Source: Kitasatospora aureofaciens (GTDB lineage Bacteria > Actinomycetota > Actinomycetes > Streptomycetales > Streptomycetaceae). From it: 64,000 nucleotides of DNA. Location: contig JODU01000028.1 in NCBI GenBank assembly GCA_000720845.1, positions 62,001 to 126,000 of the forward strand, in the 5' to 3' direction. Shown piece by piece: positions 50,217 to 59,405 of this stretch (position 1 is its first letter; the number at the start of each line of letters is the position of its first letter). The notes beneath the pieces are model-generated. The model did no database searches and was not told where the DNA came from. It saw nothing but the letters and a program-made list of their open reading frames with translations. The position numbers and the translations under genes were made by a program.

Positions 50217-50538
50217 CCTGTGCTCCTCTCGGCCGTACGCCCGTGCGGAGAGCACCGGGTACCCGCGGCCCGGGAAGGGCACGCGCGGAGCGGGCAGGGA
50301 GTGGGTGGACATGGGGAAGCCCCGACCGCGACGGGGGAATCACGGCCGGGGCGGCTTGGGGCGGATACGGATGGCGGTCGCCTCTCGGCGAAAGGCTCCA
50401 CAGGGCTTCAGCCGAACGATCGTCCCTGTGGGCAATAGGTGAGGCCCGGGGACACTGTCCCATCCGTACCCACGGTCTGTTCAACGGTGGACGACCGGCC
50501 GGTGTTCCACCGTCTGTCGCGGTTTGGGGTGATGTGCG
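50217..50538. other. 322-bp intergenic region with symmetric elements
   Basis: No convincing gene is present. It contains GGGACA-C-TGTCCC (50449-50461), a perfect 6-1-6 palindrome that looks like an operator for the leftward SDR gene, and a terminator-like palindrome at 50485-50512. The segment 50300-50440 has no feature I can name. Confidence 0.5.
50485..50512 (-). terminator. 28-bp palindrome after the second FUSC gene
   Basis: CGGTGGA / TCCACCG arms enclose ACCGGCCGGT on the same dyad axis, with two unpaired positions on each side between them. It begins 26 nt beyond the FUSC stop in the direction of transcription, fitting a rho-independent terminator without a T-run. Confidence 0.5.
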
Positions 50539-51735
50539 TCACTGCTCGGCGGGCTCCTGGGGCTCGGGCACGACCTCGGTCCACAGGTTCTCCGCCTGGA
50601 GGAGCAGGGCGCCGAGCACCGCGGTCCGCGCGGCGCCGTGTCCGGCTTGCTCCCGCAGGCCCTCCTGCAACCGTTGGTGCAGTTCCTCCATCGTCTCCCC
50701 GGTGGCCTCCTCCGGATCGGCCCCGGCCCGCTCGCCCAACAGCCGAGCCCCCTCGGCGTGGCAGGCGTCGCCGATCAGCCGCAGCAGGCGCGCGTACAGT
50801 TCGAGCACCGGCCCCTCGGGCGGCGCGGGCGTACGGTCCTCGTCGGCCGCCACGGCCAGGGCCCGGGTCAGCGCGGTGAGGTTCCCGGTGACCCGGCTCC
50901 ACCGCCGGTCCTCGTCCTCCGACGGCACATCCTTGGGCCGGCGGGTCAGCCGGCGCAGCGGGCCCGAGGTCAGGCGCAGGCTCTCCCGGCTCCACGACCG
51001 GGCCGAGTGCAGCGCCTCCAGCCGCCGCTCCAGCCACGCGGCCTGCCGGGACCAGTCGGCCGCGCTCGCGTCCCACTGGGTCTCCCGCAGATCGGCGGCG
51101 ACGGAGTGCAGGAGGTCACCCGACTCCCGGGCCAGCGCCGCGAGGTTCTCCCGTACGTCCCGGAGGTGGACCGGGGGCAGCACCAGCGCGTTGACCGCCA
51201 CGCCGATGACCGCCCCGAGCGCCGCCTGTCCCACCCGGTGACCGACCGCGGCTGCCGACACCGTGGTGCCGGAGGCCAGGACGAACACCGCCGTGGTGGC
51301 CGTGTAGATGCCCTGCGGGCCGAAACGGGACCAGTTCGCGGCCAGCATCAGCACCGGCAGGGACAGCACCAGCGCTCCCGTGTTGTCGTCCGTGATCGCC
51401 TGCGCCGCCGACGCCACCAGCGCGCCGACGCAGATCGCCGCGAACTGCTGCCCGGCCTGCCGCACCGAGCTGTAGACGGTGGCCTGCACGAGGACGAGCG
51501 CCACCCAGGGCGCCATCAGGGCCATCGGATCGTCCAGCCACACCCCCGCCACGGCCCAGGCGAGCAGTGCCGCGCCCGCGGCCTTCAGCGACTGCACCAC
51601 CAGGTCGCGTTCGCGCCCCGGCCCCTGCCAGGCGGCTCGGGCGGCCCGTCCGACGGCACACGCCTCCCACCACACCGCGGCCAGGGGCCGCCGGCCCCGG
51701 AGTGCCTCCCGGAGGGTGTGTGTCACAGCGCTCAT
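50539..51735 (-). CDS. FUSC-family membrane protein, second copy
   Basis: 398 aa. Helices include AAGAALLAWAVAGVWL, ALMAPWVALVLVQATVYSSV, FAAICVGALVASAAQAI, LSLPVLMLAANW, GIYTATTAVFVLASGTTVSAAAV and ALGAVIGVAVNALVLPPVHL. A charged helical C-terminal domain follows. Same half-size FUSC layout as the protein at 45354-46610, but divergent in sequence. It lies 79 bp after the HAD gene in the same direction; the ATG has only a weak ribosome-binding site, so the exact start is uncertain. Confidence 0.82.
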   Translation of the reverse strand: MSAVTHTLREALRGRRPLAAVWWEACAVGRAARAAWQGPGRERDLVVQSLKAAGAALLAWAVAGVWLDDPMALMAPWVALVLVQATVYSSVRQAGQQFAAICVGALVASAAQAITDDNTGALVLSLPVLMLAANWSRFGPQGIYTATTAVFVLASGTTVSAAAVGHRVGQAALGAVIGVAVNALVLPPVHLRDVRENLAALARESGDLLHSVAADLRETQWDASAADWSRQAAWLERRLEALHSARSWSRESLRLTSGPLRRLTRRPKDVPSEDEDRRWSRVTGNLTALTRALAVAADEDRTPAPPEGPVLELYARLLRLIGDACHAEGARLLGERAGADPEEATGETMEELHQRLQEGLREQAGHGAARTAVLGALLLQAENLWTEVVPEPQEPAEQ

Positions 51736-51814
51736 GCGGTACCGGGTGCCGGCGTGACCGGCGGACTCGTATCGACGGGGGGTGTGCGGGGTGTGAGGTA
51801 CGAGGGCCCGTGAC

Positions 51815-52471
51815 TCATGCCAGCGGGCTCCCGCCGAGGGAGGCCAGCAGGCCGGCCGGGTCGGCGTAGACCGCCTCCGCGCCCGCCTCCTCCAGGTCGG
51901 CGCGGGGCAGACCGCCGCACAGCACGCCCACGCAGCGCACCCCGGCCCTGCTGCCCGCGCGCATGTCCCACACGGTGTCGCCGACGAAGACGGCCCGCTC
52001 GGGCGGCACCCCGGCCAGTTCCAGGGCGTGCTCGACCGGCTCCGGCGCCGGTTTGCCCGCGTCCACGTCGTCGGCGCTCGCGGTGGCGGCGATCGCGTCG
52101 TCCGCGTCGATGGCCCGCCGCAGCGCACCCAGCTCCGCCCCGCCCGCCGAGGTGGCGAGGACCACCGTCCAGCCGTCGCCGGCGAGGCGGCGCAGCAGGT
52201 CCCCGGCGCCCGGCAGCGGGGGCAGCCGGTCGAAGTACTGTCCGTACAGAGCCTTGTGGGCCGCGCTCAGCCCGGCGTCCTGGTCCGCGTCCCGGTCCTC
52301 GCCCAGCAGGTGTGCGATCAGGTCGGTGGAGGCGAGCCCCACCGCCCGGTGGACGGCGTGCATCGGCACCCGGTGCCCCGCCTGCCGGAACGCCTCCCAC
52401 CAGGTCGTCACGTGCAGGTGATTGGTGTCGACGAGGGTTCCGTCGACGTCGAACACGGCCGCCCGTTCCAT
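51815..52471 (-). CDS. HAD-family phosphatase (PGMB/Gph-like)
   Basis: 218 aa. HAD motif I FDVDGTLVDTN (8-18), motif II VVLATSAGG, motif III Lys in KPAPEP, motif IV VFVGDTVWDM. A helical C1 cap follows motif I. Members dephosphorylate sugar phosphates or phosphoglycolate; the substrate is not evident. The ATG lies 56 bp after the PHP gene, so they may be co-transcribed. Confidence 0.9.
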   Translation of the reverse strand: MERAAVFDVDGTLVDTNHLHVTTWWEAFRQAGHRVPMHAVHRAVGLASTDLIAHLLGEDRDADQDAGLSAAHKALYGQYFDRLPPLPGAGDLLRRLAGDGWTVVLATSAGGAELGALRRAIDADDAIAATASADDVDAGKPAPEPVEHALELAGVPPERAVFVGDTVWDMRAGSRAGVRCVGVLCGGLPRADLEEAGAEAVYADPAGLLASLGGSPLA

Positions 52472-52527
52472 GCGACTGTCCCCTTCCTGGTCCCTTCCGG
52501 CCCGTTGATCGGCGGGCGGGTACCACG

Positions 52528-53559
52528 TCAGCGGCCTGCCACTCCGGACGGTGTACGGCCCTCACGCGTCCAGGCCAGCAGCTCGTCCAGGGACCAGGTG
52601 GTGACCACACGCTCCGGGGGCACCCCGCACTCCTCGGCCCGCGCGCACCCGTGGATCTGCCAGTCCAGCTGACCGGGCGCGTGCGCGTCGGTGTCGACGG
52701 AGAACAGCACGCCGGCCGCCACCGCCCGGCGCAGCAGCCGCCGCGGCGGGTCGAGCCGCTCCGGGCGGCTGTTGATCTCCACGGCCGTGCCCGACTCGGC
52801 GCAGGCGGCGAAGACCTCGTCCGCGTCGAACTCCGACTCCGGCCGCCCCCGCCCGGTCAGCAGCCGCCCGGTGCAGTGGCCGAGCACGTCCGCGTGCGGA
52901 TCGCGGACGGCGGTCACCATCCGGCGGGTCATCGAGCGGGCGTCCATCCGCAGCTTGGAGTGCACGGAGACGACCACCACGTCGAGCCGCTCCAGCAGCT
53001 CCGGCTCCTGGTCGAGCGAGCCGTCGTCGAGGATGTCGCACTCAATGCCGGTCAGCAGCCGGAAGGGAGCCCAGGTCGCGTTGAGCTCCGCCACCACGTC
53101 CAACTGCTCGCGCAGCCGGGCGGGGGAGAGGCCGCGGGCCACCGTCAGCCGCGGGGAGTGGTCGGTCAGCGCCGCCCACTCGTGGCCGAGCGCCGCCGCG
53201 GTCCGGCCCATCTCCTCGATCGGGCTGCCGCCGTCGGACCAGTCCGAGTGCAGATGGCAGTCGCCGCGCAACTGCTCCCGCAGCCGTTCACCGCCCCGGG
53301 CGAGCGGGGTGTCCGCCTCGCTCTCCAGCTTGGCGAGATAGCCGGGCACCTGTCCGTCCAGCGCCTCGCGCGCCACCTGCGCCGTCTTGGGCCCGACCCC
53401 CTTGAGCGACTCCAGTGATCCCGCCCGCTCGCGCAGCTCGGCCGCCGACAGCCCGCCGAGCACCCCCGCCGCGGTGCGGAAGGCACGGACACGGTAGGTC
53501 GGCGCCTGGGCCCGCTCCAGGAGGAACGCGATCCGCTCCAGCGCCTCGACGGGGTCCAT
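52528..53559 (-). CDS. PHP-domain metalloesterase with N-terminal helix-hairpin-helix (PolX-like C-terminal part)
   Basis: 343 aa. GAGGAGG precedes the ATG. Residues 1-80: HhH DNA-binding region (AFRTAAGVLGGLSAAELRER, SLKGVGPKTAQVA). From about residue 95: PHP domain with GDCHLHSDWSDGG, LTDHSPRL, TGIECDIL, VVSVHSKL, LGHCTGRL, EINSRPERLD and SVDTDAHAP, the metal-binding residues. This equals the C-terminal exonuclease of PolX without its polymerase. Likely a DNA-end-processing or phosphoesterase enzyme. Confidence 0.88.
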   Translation of the reverse strand: MDPVEALERIAFLLERAQAPTYRVRAFRTAAGVLGGLSAAELRERAGSLESLKGVGPKTAQVAREALDGQVPGYLAKLESEADTPLARGGERLREQLRGDCHLHSDWSDGGSPIEEMGRTAAALGHEWAALTDHSPRLTVARGLSPARLREQLDVVAELNATWAPFRLLTGIECDILDDGSLDQEPELLERLDVVVVSVHSKLRMDARSMTRRMVTAVRDPHADVLGHCTGRLLTGRGRPESEFDADEVFAACAESGTAVEINSRPERLDPPRRLLRRAVAAGVLFSVDTDAHAPGQLDWQIHGCARAEECGVPPERVVTTWSLDELLAWTREGRTPSGVAGR

Positions 53560-53721
53560 CGCCACCTCCTCGTGCGACCTCGGCCGGTCCCCACCGGCCT
53601 CCACCGGCATGTCCAGGGTTCCCCAGAGCACCGGGACCCGCACCACGAGCCGGGCGGCCGCGCCCGTGCCTGCCACGCGGCGGGGTCCTCGCTCCCACGG
53701 GTTGCGGCCTACCCTCTAGAC

Positions 53722-53958
53722 ATGACCGAGATCGACAGCCCGCACATCGGCAGTCCGCGGATCCTCGTGCTCGGGGTGCAGCCGGGGCCGCCCCCGTTCC
53801 GGATCGTGGAGATCGACGGCCAGGTGGTCGGTGAGGCCAAGGCCGTCACCGACGTCCTGGAGGCCGCCGCCGCGTTCGGCATCACGGTCCACGACCTGGA
53901 CGACCCGGACGTGGTCCGCTGGGTGGGCGGGGACAAGTTCACCTGGATGCCGCACTAG
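53722..53958 (+). CDS. Small conserved protein, unknown function
   Basis: 78 aa. A TAGACA-like -10 directly abuts the ATG, so the message is probably leaderless. Sequence is compact and folded-looking: RILVLGVQPGPPPFRIVEID, EAKAVTDVLEAAAAFGITVH, WVGGDKFTWMPH. I recall orthologues in other streptomycetes; function unknown. Divergent from the PHP gene. Confidence 0.7.
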   Translation: MTEIDSPHIGSPRILVLGVQPGPPPFRIVEIDGQVVGEAKAVTDVLEAAAAFGITVHDLDDPDVVRWVGGDKFTWMPH

Positions 53959-53991
53959 GCGGAGCCACGGCGCCGGCCCCGGCCCCGTGCC

Positions 53992-55257
53992 TCAGCCGAC
54001 CGTCCACTTCTGGTTGGCGCCGCCCGTGCAGGTCCAGATCTGCAGCCGGGTGCCGTTGGCCGAGTTGTTGCCGGTGACGTCGAGGCACTTGTCGGCCTGG
54101 GGATTGACGATGTCGCGCGCGGCGGTGACGACCCAGCGCTGGGCGGCGCTGCCGTTGCAGTCCCACAGCTGGACGACGGTGCCGTCCGCCGTGCCGCCGG
54201 CGCTGACGTCCAGGCACTTGCCGAGCGCCCGGACCGTGCCGTCGGAACCCACCGTCCACTGCTGGGCCGCGGTGCCGTTGCAGTCGTAGAGCTGCACCGG
54301 CGTGCCGTTGGCGGTGTTCGCCGCGGCGACGTCCACGCACTTGCCGGCCAGTCCCCGGATCGCGCCGCCGGCCGGTGAGTCGCCCGTCGTCACCGAGACG
54401 TGGTCGACGACGAGCGTCTGCGGGAAGACCGTGGACCCGTCCGGGTCGCCCGGCCAGTAGCCGCCGACCGCCAGGTTCAGGATCAGGAAGTACGGCCTGT
54501 TGAACACCCACTGCCTCCCGCCCAGGTCGGCCGGGGTGCGCCGCTGGTAGACGGTGCCGTCCACCGACCAGGTGATCGAGTCGGGCGCCCAGTCGACGGC
54601 GAAGGTGTGGAAGGCGTCCGCGAAGGCCTGGCCGCCCGGCAGGGTGTAGCCGGCGCCGATGCCGCCCGAGCCGGAGTAGCCGGGGCCGTGGAGGGTGCCG
54701 TGCACGGTGGAGGGCTCGAAGCCGACGTTCTCCATGATGTCGATCTCGCCGGAGTCCGGCCAGTTCACCGGGGTGCCCAGCATCCAGAAGGCCGGCCACA
54801 TGCCCTGCCCGCGCGCCACCTTCATCCGCGCCTCGACGTGCCCGTACTGCGCCGTGAACTTCCCGGAGGTGTTGAGCCGGGCCGAGGTGTACTGGCAGGT
54901 GCCGTACCAGCACTGGTAGTTGGCCGGATTCTCCTTGCGGGCGGTGATCACCAGGTGGCCCTGGCCGTCCAGGGCCGCGTTCCGGTTGCCGGAGGTGTAG
55001 TACTGCCGTTCGTGGTTGTTGACGTTGTCGCCGGTCTCGATCTGCCACTTCGAGGAGTCGACGGCCGCGCCGGCCGGGCCGTCGAAGGTGTCGGAGAAGG
55101 CGACGGCGGCGGCCGCGGAGGAGGAGTCGCCGACGCTCCCGGCGGCCCGGGACGGTTCCGGGGCCGCCTGGGCGGGGCCGGTCACGAGGGAGGCGGCCAG
55201 TCCGGCGGACAGGGCGGCGGCGAGGAGACATCTGCGGAGCAGGCGTGGGCGGGCCAC
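53992..55257 (-). CDS. Secreted GH16 beta-glucanase with ricin-type (CBM13) lectin domain
   Basis: 421 aa. GTG with AAGGGAGAG upstream. Signal peptide 1-31 (AQA). GH16 domain about residues 50-290 with the catalytic EIDIMEN (Glu171 nucleophile, Asp173, Glu176 acid/base) and GMWPAFWMLG. C-terminal 295-421 is a beta-trefoil with three QxW repeats (QQWTVG, QRWVVT, QKWTVG). Probably cleaves laminarin-type beta-1,3-glucans. A TTGACC/TTGAAT promoter-like pair lies at 55357-55329. Confidence 0.93.
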   Translation of the reverse strand: MARPRLLRRCLLAAALSAGLAASLVTGPAQAAPEPSRAAGSVGDSSSAAAAVAFSDTFDGPAGAAVDSSKWQIETGDNVNNHERQYYTSGNRNAALDGQGHLVITARKENPANYQCWYGTCQYTSARLNTSGKFTAQYGHVEARMKVARGQGMWPAFWMLGTPVNWPDSGEIDIMENVGFEPSTVHGTLHGPGYSGSGGIGAGYTLPGGQAFADAFHTFAVDWAPDSITWSVDGTVYQRRTPADLGGRQWVFNRPYFLILNLAVGGYWPGDPDGSTVFPQTLVVDHVSVTTGDSPAGGAIRGLAGKCVDVAAANTANGTPVQLYDCNGTAAQQWTVGSDGTVRALGKCLDVSAGGTADGTVVQLWDCNGSAAQRWVVTAARDIVNPQADKCLDVTGNNSANGTRLQIWTCTGGANQKWTVG

Positions 55258-55386
55258 GGCTCTCCCTTCCGTACGGCGCCTCGCACGGAGGCGCCGACCG
55301 AGGTGGGGGTTGGAGGTGTCGCCTCTTTATTCAAGTAGTGAGATAAGGGCGGGTCAATACCTTGGTACGGACCGGACGGCCCGCTC

Positions 55387-55926
55387 TCAGGTACGTCCCC
55401 CGCGCGCGTGCACCGTGCGGCTCATCCGCCGGCCGAGGAGCAGGTAACCGATCAGCGCCCCACCGGTGTTGAGGATGACGTCGTCGACGTCGAAGGCCCG
55501 CCCGGTGACCAGGACGCCCTGGGCGGACTCCACCAGCAGCATCACCACGGCCGTCAGCAGCAGCACCCGCAGCACACCGCGGGTGCGGGGGGCGACGACC
55601 GGGACCAGGACACCGAACGGCACGCCGAGCAGGATGTTCCCCCCGATCTGCTTGACCGCGTCGCGCAGGGCGGGCTGGTCCAGATAGGCCTCCAGCGAGC
55701 GGCCGGGGTGCAGGTTGGTGTGCGTCAGGGCCTCGGACGCGGGGGAGGGCTGCAGGGTCAGCCGCGCCAGCACCACCGCGAAGGCCACCATGAAGACGAA
55801 CGCGCACGCCGTCGCCAGCAGCCGCAACGGCAGGGCGAGCGTGTGCCGTTCGCGACGGTCGTCCTCCGGGGGCTTGGCGGGGCGGGGGCGCGGCCAAGAA
55901 CGGGGCCTCGAGACGGCACGAGTCAT
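55387..55926 (-). CDS. VanZ-family membrane protein
   Basis: 179 aa. After an Arg/Pro-rich N-terminus there are four helices; GGNILLGVPFGVLVPVV and ESAQGVLVTGRAFDVDDVILNTGGALIGYLL are the VanZ signature. VanZ relatives contribute to teicoplanin or lipoglycopeptide tolerance in some hosts, but most are of unknown function. It stands alone, without van genes. The ATG is near a shared upstream region with the pseudogene remnant. Confidence 0.9.
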   Translation of the reverse strand: MTRAVSRPRSWPRPRPAKPPEDDRRERHTLALPLRLLATACAFVFMVAFAVVLARLTLQPSPASEALTHTNLHPGRSLEAYLDQPALRDAVKQIGGNILLGVPFGVLVPVVAPRTRGVLRVLLLTAVVMLLVESAQGVLVTGRAFDVDDVILNTGGALIGYLLLGRRMSRTVHARGGRT

Positions 55927-55989
55927 GTCGGTCCTCCAGTCGTCAACGTCCCCGCGTGGTAGGGCGCTTACCCGCCGATCCGCCGAGGA

Positions 55990-56590
55990 TGCCCGCCGTA
56001 CCGCGTGCCCCGCCCACCGGCGCCCGGTTTTCCGCGGCGGGCGGTGACCGGCCGGTGAACGGCTGGACCCTCGTCGCCGCAGTCGTACTCGCCGGCGGCA
56101 TCGGCGCCACGGTGCGGGGCGTGGTGACCTGCGGGCCGCGCCGCCACCCGGAACCTGTGCGCCGGCACCGGCGGCACGTCAACGAGCCCGAGACCCGGCA
56201 GCGGCTCGGCCGCGTACCGGACACCATGACTGCGGGCCCCGCGCTGCCGCTGGCCGGGGCCCTCGCGGCCGGTGCGGTTCCGGCCTTCGGCAACGCGGTG
56301 GCACATGCCGTGAGCGAGGCCGGCTCCGCCGGGCCGGTCCACACCTCCGTGCGCTGGACGCCCTGGGTGTCGGCCTGGGACTCCCGTCGACCGTGCCGGC
56401 CGTGGCACTGGCGGCCGGCGCCGTCGGGCGGCCGGGGCTGCTCGCCGCGCCGGGCCGGGTGCCGCCCCCGGGGCGGCCGCAGTCCGGGCACATCGGCGAC
56501 TACGTGGCCTGGCTGCTGGTGGGCACCACCGTGCTCGGCGCGCTGGCGCCGCCCGGAATCCTCTCCGGGGGAGCGCGACGGTGCCCACGG
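55990..56590 (+). pseudogene. Decayed C-terminal part of a complex I subunit 5 / hydrogenase-4 type membrane protein
   Basis: In one frame RPVNGWTLVAAVVLAGGIGA, PETRQRLGRVPDTM and PALPLAGALAAGAVPAF resemble ND5/HyfB-like proton-channel helices as I remember them. Near 56361 the frame breaks after RWTP and resumes one base later with GVGLGLPSTVPAVALAAGAV and SGHIGDYVAWLLVGTTVLGA, the usual last helix. PPTG near 56010 fits the upstream loop. Only about 190 of some 600 codons remain, with no start. Confidence 0.65.
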
Positions 56591-56596
56591 CGGACC

Positions 56597-57280
56597 TCAG
56601 GTCCCGTACGTCACCCGCACCTCCTCGAAGCCGAGGGAGGTCAGCAGCCCCCGGAGCATGGCGGTGGTGTTGCTCTCCGCCCGCGCCTTCAGCTCGCTGT
56701 CCTTCGCCGCGTCGCCGATGTGCCGGGCCGCGAGCTTCTGCACGGCCTGCTCGCCGTTGGGGTTGTCCGAGAACAGGTCGCCGAGCCGGTCGAGCAGCCC
56801 GCGCTGCTTGGAGACCGCGTAGGAACGGTCGGGGTCGAGCGCCGGCTCGCCCAGCGCCGCGTGCGGCAGCCGCAGCGTGGCCGAGGTCCGCTCGCCGTTG
56901 ACCGTCACGTCGCCCTCGCCCACCTTCCCGAGGTCGACGAAGGCGTCGACGGTGCCGGCCCCGACGTACAGGGTGCGGGTGCCGCGGATCGCGTCGGGCA
57001 GTAACTTGGCGTCCTTCTCCAGGTCCACGACGACCTGGAAGTTGCCCGACGCGGCGTCGTAACGGCTGATGTCCTGGACGGACTTCAGCAGCGCCGGGCC
57101 CGAACGGTCCTGCGTCTCGGAGCCGAACAGGTCCTTCAGCCCCGGTACGACACTCAGGCGCAGTCCCGCGAACAGCACGACGAGCACCAGCACCAGCGCG
57201 GTCAGCGCCTTCGCCCAGCCGGGCATGCGGCGCGCGGGCCTCTCGGCGGGAGGCGTGGGCTTCTTGACGGGAGTCGTCAT
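56597..57280 (-). CDS. DUF4230-family membrane-anchored protein
   Basis: 227 aa. One N-terminal helix (ALTALVLVLVVLFAGLRLS, about 25-44) anchors an extracytoplasmic domain with LLKSVQDISRYDAASGNFQVVVDLEKDAK and TLYVGAGTVDAFVDLG, typical of DUF4230. Function unknown. The neighbouring GTPase gene ends 18 bp upstream of its start in the same direction, so they may share a transcript. Confidence 0.88.
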   Translation of the reverse strand: MTTPVKKPTPPAERPARRMPGWAKALTALVLVLVVLFAGLRLSVVPGLKDLFGSETQDRSGPALLKSVQDISRYDAASGNFQVVVDLEKDAKLLPDAIRGTRTLYVGAGTVDAFVDLGKVGEGDVTVNGERTSATLRLPHAALGEPALDPDRSYAVSKQRGLLDRLGDLFSDNPNGEQAVQKLAARHIGDAAKDSELKARAESNTTAMLRGLLTSLGFEEVRVTYGT

Positions 57281-57297
57281 GGCGACGGCCCTCCTTC

Positions 57298-59205
57298 CTA
57301 CTCACCCTGATGCCCCCCAACTCCCTTGCCAGGCCCACCGTTTCCCGGCTTCAGCGGACGGTCCGCGGAAGGGCGGGACGTCCACACCGCCTCCCCGCGC
57401 GTGAGCCCCGGCAGCCGCAGCTCGGCCTCCCGCACCCGCCGGGCCGGCAGCTCCCCGGTGACGGTCCAGGACGGGTCGCCGCCCGTCGTACCGGTGAAGT
57501 CCGCGCCCAGCGAGGCCAGCAGGGCCGTCACCGCGGCCAGCGTGTCCGCCGGGACCTCCGCCTCGAAGGCCAGGTACGGCTCGTACAGCACGGTCCCCGC
57601 CCGGGCGAGGGCACGGCGCAGCACGATCGGCGTCAGCCCGCGGAAGTCGGCGGCCGTACTGACCGGCGAGCAGAAACCTGAGCGGACCAGCGTCACCCGG
57701 TAGTCGGTGACCGCCGAGCCGGTGAGCCCGGTCAGCAGGGTGGCGTGCACGGTCTCCTCGACGGCCTGGTGGAAGGCGCGGGGCAGCGCGCCGAGTTCCG
57801 TCTCGTGGGCGAACTCCCCGCCCGAGCCCCGCGCACCCGGCTCGACACGCAGCCCGATCGTCGCCCAGTAGCGGGTGTGGTCGAGCCACGGCATCTCCTC
57901 CGCCGCCTCACCGGTACCGGCGGGACGCTCCAGGAACCGGACGCGGCCCGGCGTGAACTCCGCCTCGATGCCGAAGTCCTCGGACAGCGTCGCCGCGAGC
58001 ACCTCCAGCTGGACCTCGCCGTACAGGAGCAGGGCGGTGGCGCCGGACGCCGCCCGGCGGGCGTGCAGCAGCGGATCCTGGTCGGCCAGCGCCAGCAGGG
58101 CGGAGCGCAGCGGCGCCGCCTGCTCCGGGCGCACCGCCCGGACCAGGGTCTGCAGGGTCGGCGGCGCGAACTGCGGCGCGCGGTCGGACAGCTCACCGAG
58201 CCGGTCGCCGACGCGCAGGCCCCCGGGAACCGTGAGCGCGGCGATGTTCCCGGCGGTGAGCGTGGCGTCCCCGCCGACCACCTTGAGGCGCGTCACCCGG
58301 CCGAAGACCTCGGTGGTCCGTCCGTCGGACTCGCGCCGCAGGAAGGTGAGCCGCCGGCGGGGGCACACCTCACCGTCGTACAGCCTGAGGTACGCCGTGC
58401 GCTCACCCGCGGGTCCCGGGCGCACCGCGAAGACCGTGCCGCGCGGTTCCGCGCCGCGGGACGTGCCGGGCGCGGCGGCCGGGACCAGACCGACCAGGCC
58501 CTCGACCAGCTCCGCGACGCCCTGGCCGCCGAGCGCGGAGCCGTGGTACAGCGGGTGGAACGAGCCGTCGGCGGTACGGCAGGCCAGGGCGGCCGCCAGG
58601 TCCTCTGCGCTGGGCTCGGGTCCGTCGACCAGGGCCGTCAGGACGTCCGTGTCGACCTCGGCCAGCGCCTCCGCGGTCCGTCCGTCGGGCGGGCGCCGGG
58701 TGACCCGGGCGCGTGGGGTACCGGCGTCCGCCACCTCGGTCAGCGGCGCGACGTGCGGGGTCAGCAGGCGCCGGACGTCGTCGAGCAGACCGTCGGTGCG
58801 CGCCCCGGCCCGGTCGATCTTGTTGACGAACACGAGCGTGGGCAGCCGCAGCCTCCGCAGGGTGCGCATCAGGACGCGGGTCCGCGCCTGTACGCCCTCG
58901 ACGGCGGACAGCAGCAGCACCGCGCCGTCGAGCACCTCCAGGGCGCGCTCGACCTCCGCGACGAAGTCGGAGTGTCCCGGGGTGTCGATCAGGTTGACCC
59001 GCGTGTCGCCGACGGTGAAGGCGGCGACGGCGGAGCGGATGGTGATGCCGCGGCGGCGCTCGATGCCGCCGTCGTCGGTACGGGTGTCGCCGGCGTCGAC
59101 GCTGCCGAGCCGGTCGATGGCGCCGTGGTCGAACAGGAGCCGTTCGGTGAGGCTGGTCTTACCTGCGTCGACGTGGGCCAGGATGCCGATGTTCAAAGTG
59201 CGCAT
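57298..59205 (-). CDS. TetM/OtrA-like translational GTPase (ribosomal protection family)
   Basis: 635 aa. GTPase motifs G1 AHVDAGKTS, G2 region RGITIRSAV, G3 DTPGH and G4 NKID are intact. EF-G-like domains II-V follow, including QTLVRAVRPEQAAPLRSAL and the domain IV/V end. Length matches OtrA/Tet(M)-type proteins, which displace tetracycline from the ribosome. Such genes are common in streptomycetes and not always linked to resistance. No tetracycline-type biosynthetic gene is nearby. A Gly-rich tail (GNGGPGKGVGGHQ) ends the protein. Confidence 0.85.
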   Translation of the reverse strand: MRTLNIGILAHVDAGKTSLTERLLFDHGAIDRLGSVDAGDTRTDDGGIERRRGITIRSAVAAFTVGDTRVNLIDTPGHSDFVAEVERALEVLDGAVLLLSAVEGVQARTRVLMRTLRRLRLPTLVFVNKIDRAGARTDGLLDDVRRLLTPHVAPLTEVADAGTPRARVTRRPPDGRTAEALAEVDTDVLTALVDGPEPSAEDLAAALACRTADGSFHPLYHGSALGGQGVAELVEGLVGLVPAAAPGTSRGAEPRGTVFAVRPGPAGERTAYLRLYDGEVCPRRRLTFLRRESDGRTTEVFGRVTRLKVVGGDATLTAGNIAALTVPGGLRVGDRLGELSDRAPQFAPPTLQTLVRAVRPEQAAPLRSALLALADQDPLLHARRAASGATALLLYGEVQLEVLAATLSEDFGIEAEFTPGRVRFLERPAGTGEAAEEMPWLDHTRYWATIGLRVEPGARGSGGEFAHETELGALPRAFHQAVEETVHATLLTGLTGSAVTDYRVTLVRSGFCSPVSTAADFRGLTPIVLRRALARAGTVLYEPYLAFEAEVPADTLAAVTALLASLGADFTGTTGGDPSWTVTGELPARRVREAELRLPGLTRGEAVWTSRPSADRPLKPGNGGPGKGVGGHQGE

Positions 59206-59405
59206 GCGGGGCGGAGTCCTCGAAAGCCGTGAGCCGGAAGGGGCGCTGGGGGATTCCGAGGAGTCGGCGCATGTGCGGGTTCCTGACGTGAGGGGAGCGG
59301 CGGGGCACGGACCGCGCCATCATGGCCCGGGGCCCCGGGAGCGGCGCAACAGGATTTCCGTAAGCTGGGGATTCCGGCCGGACAGGAACACCCGAGGAGC
59401 GGTCC

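Noticed and set aside
55387..55926. VanZ as part of a vancomycin-resistance cluster
   Set aside because: No vanHAX, vanRS or related gene lies nearby; most VanZ relatives are unlinked to resistance.
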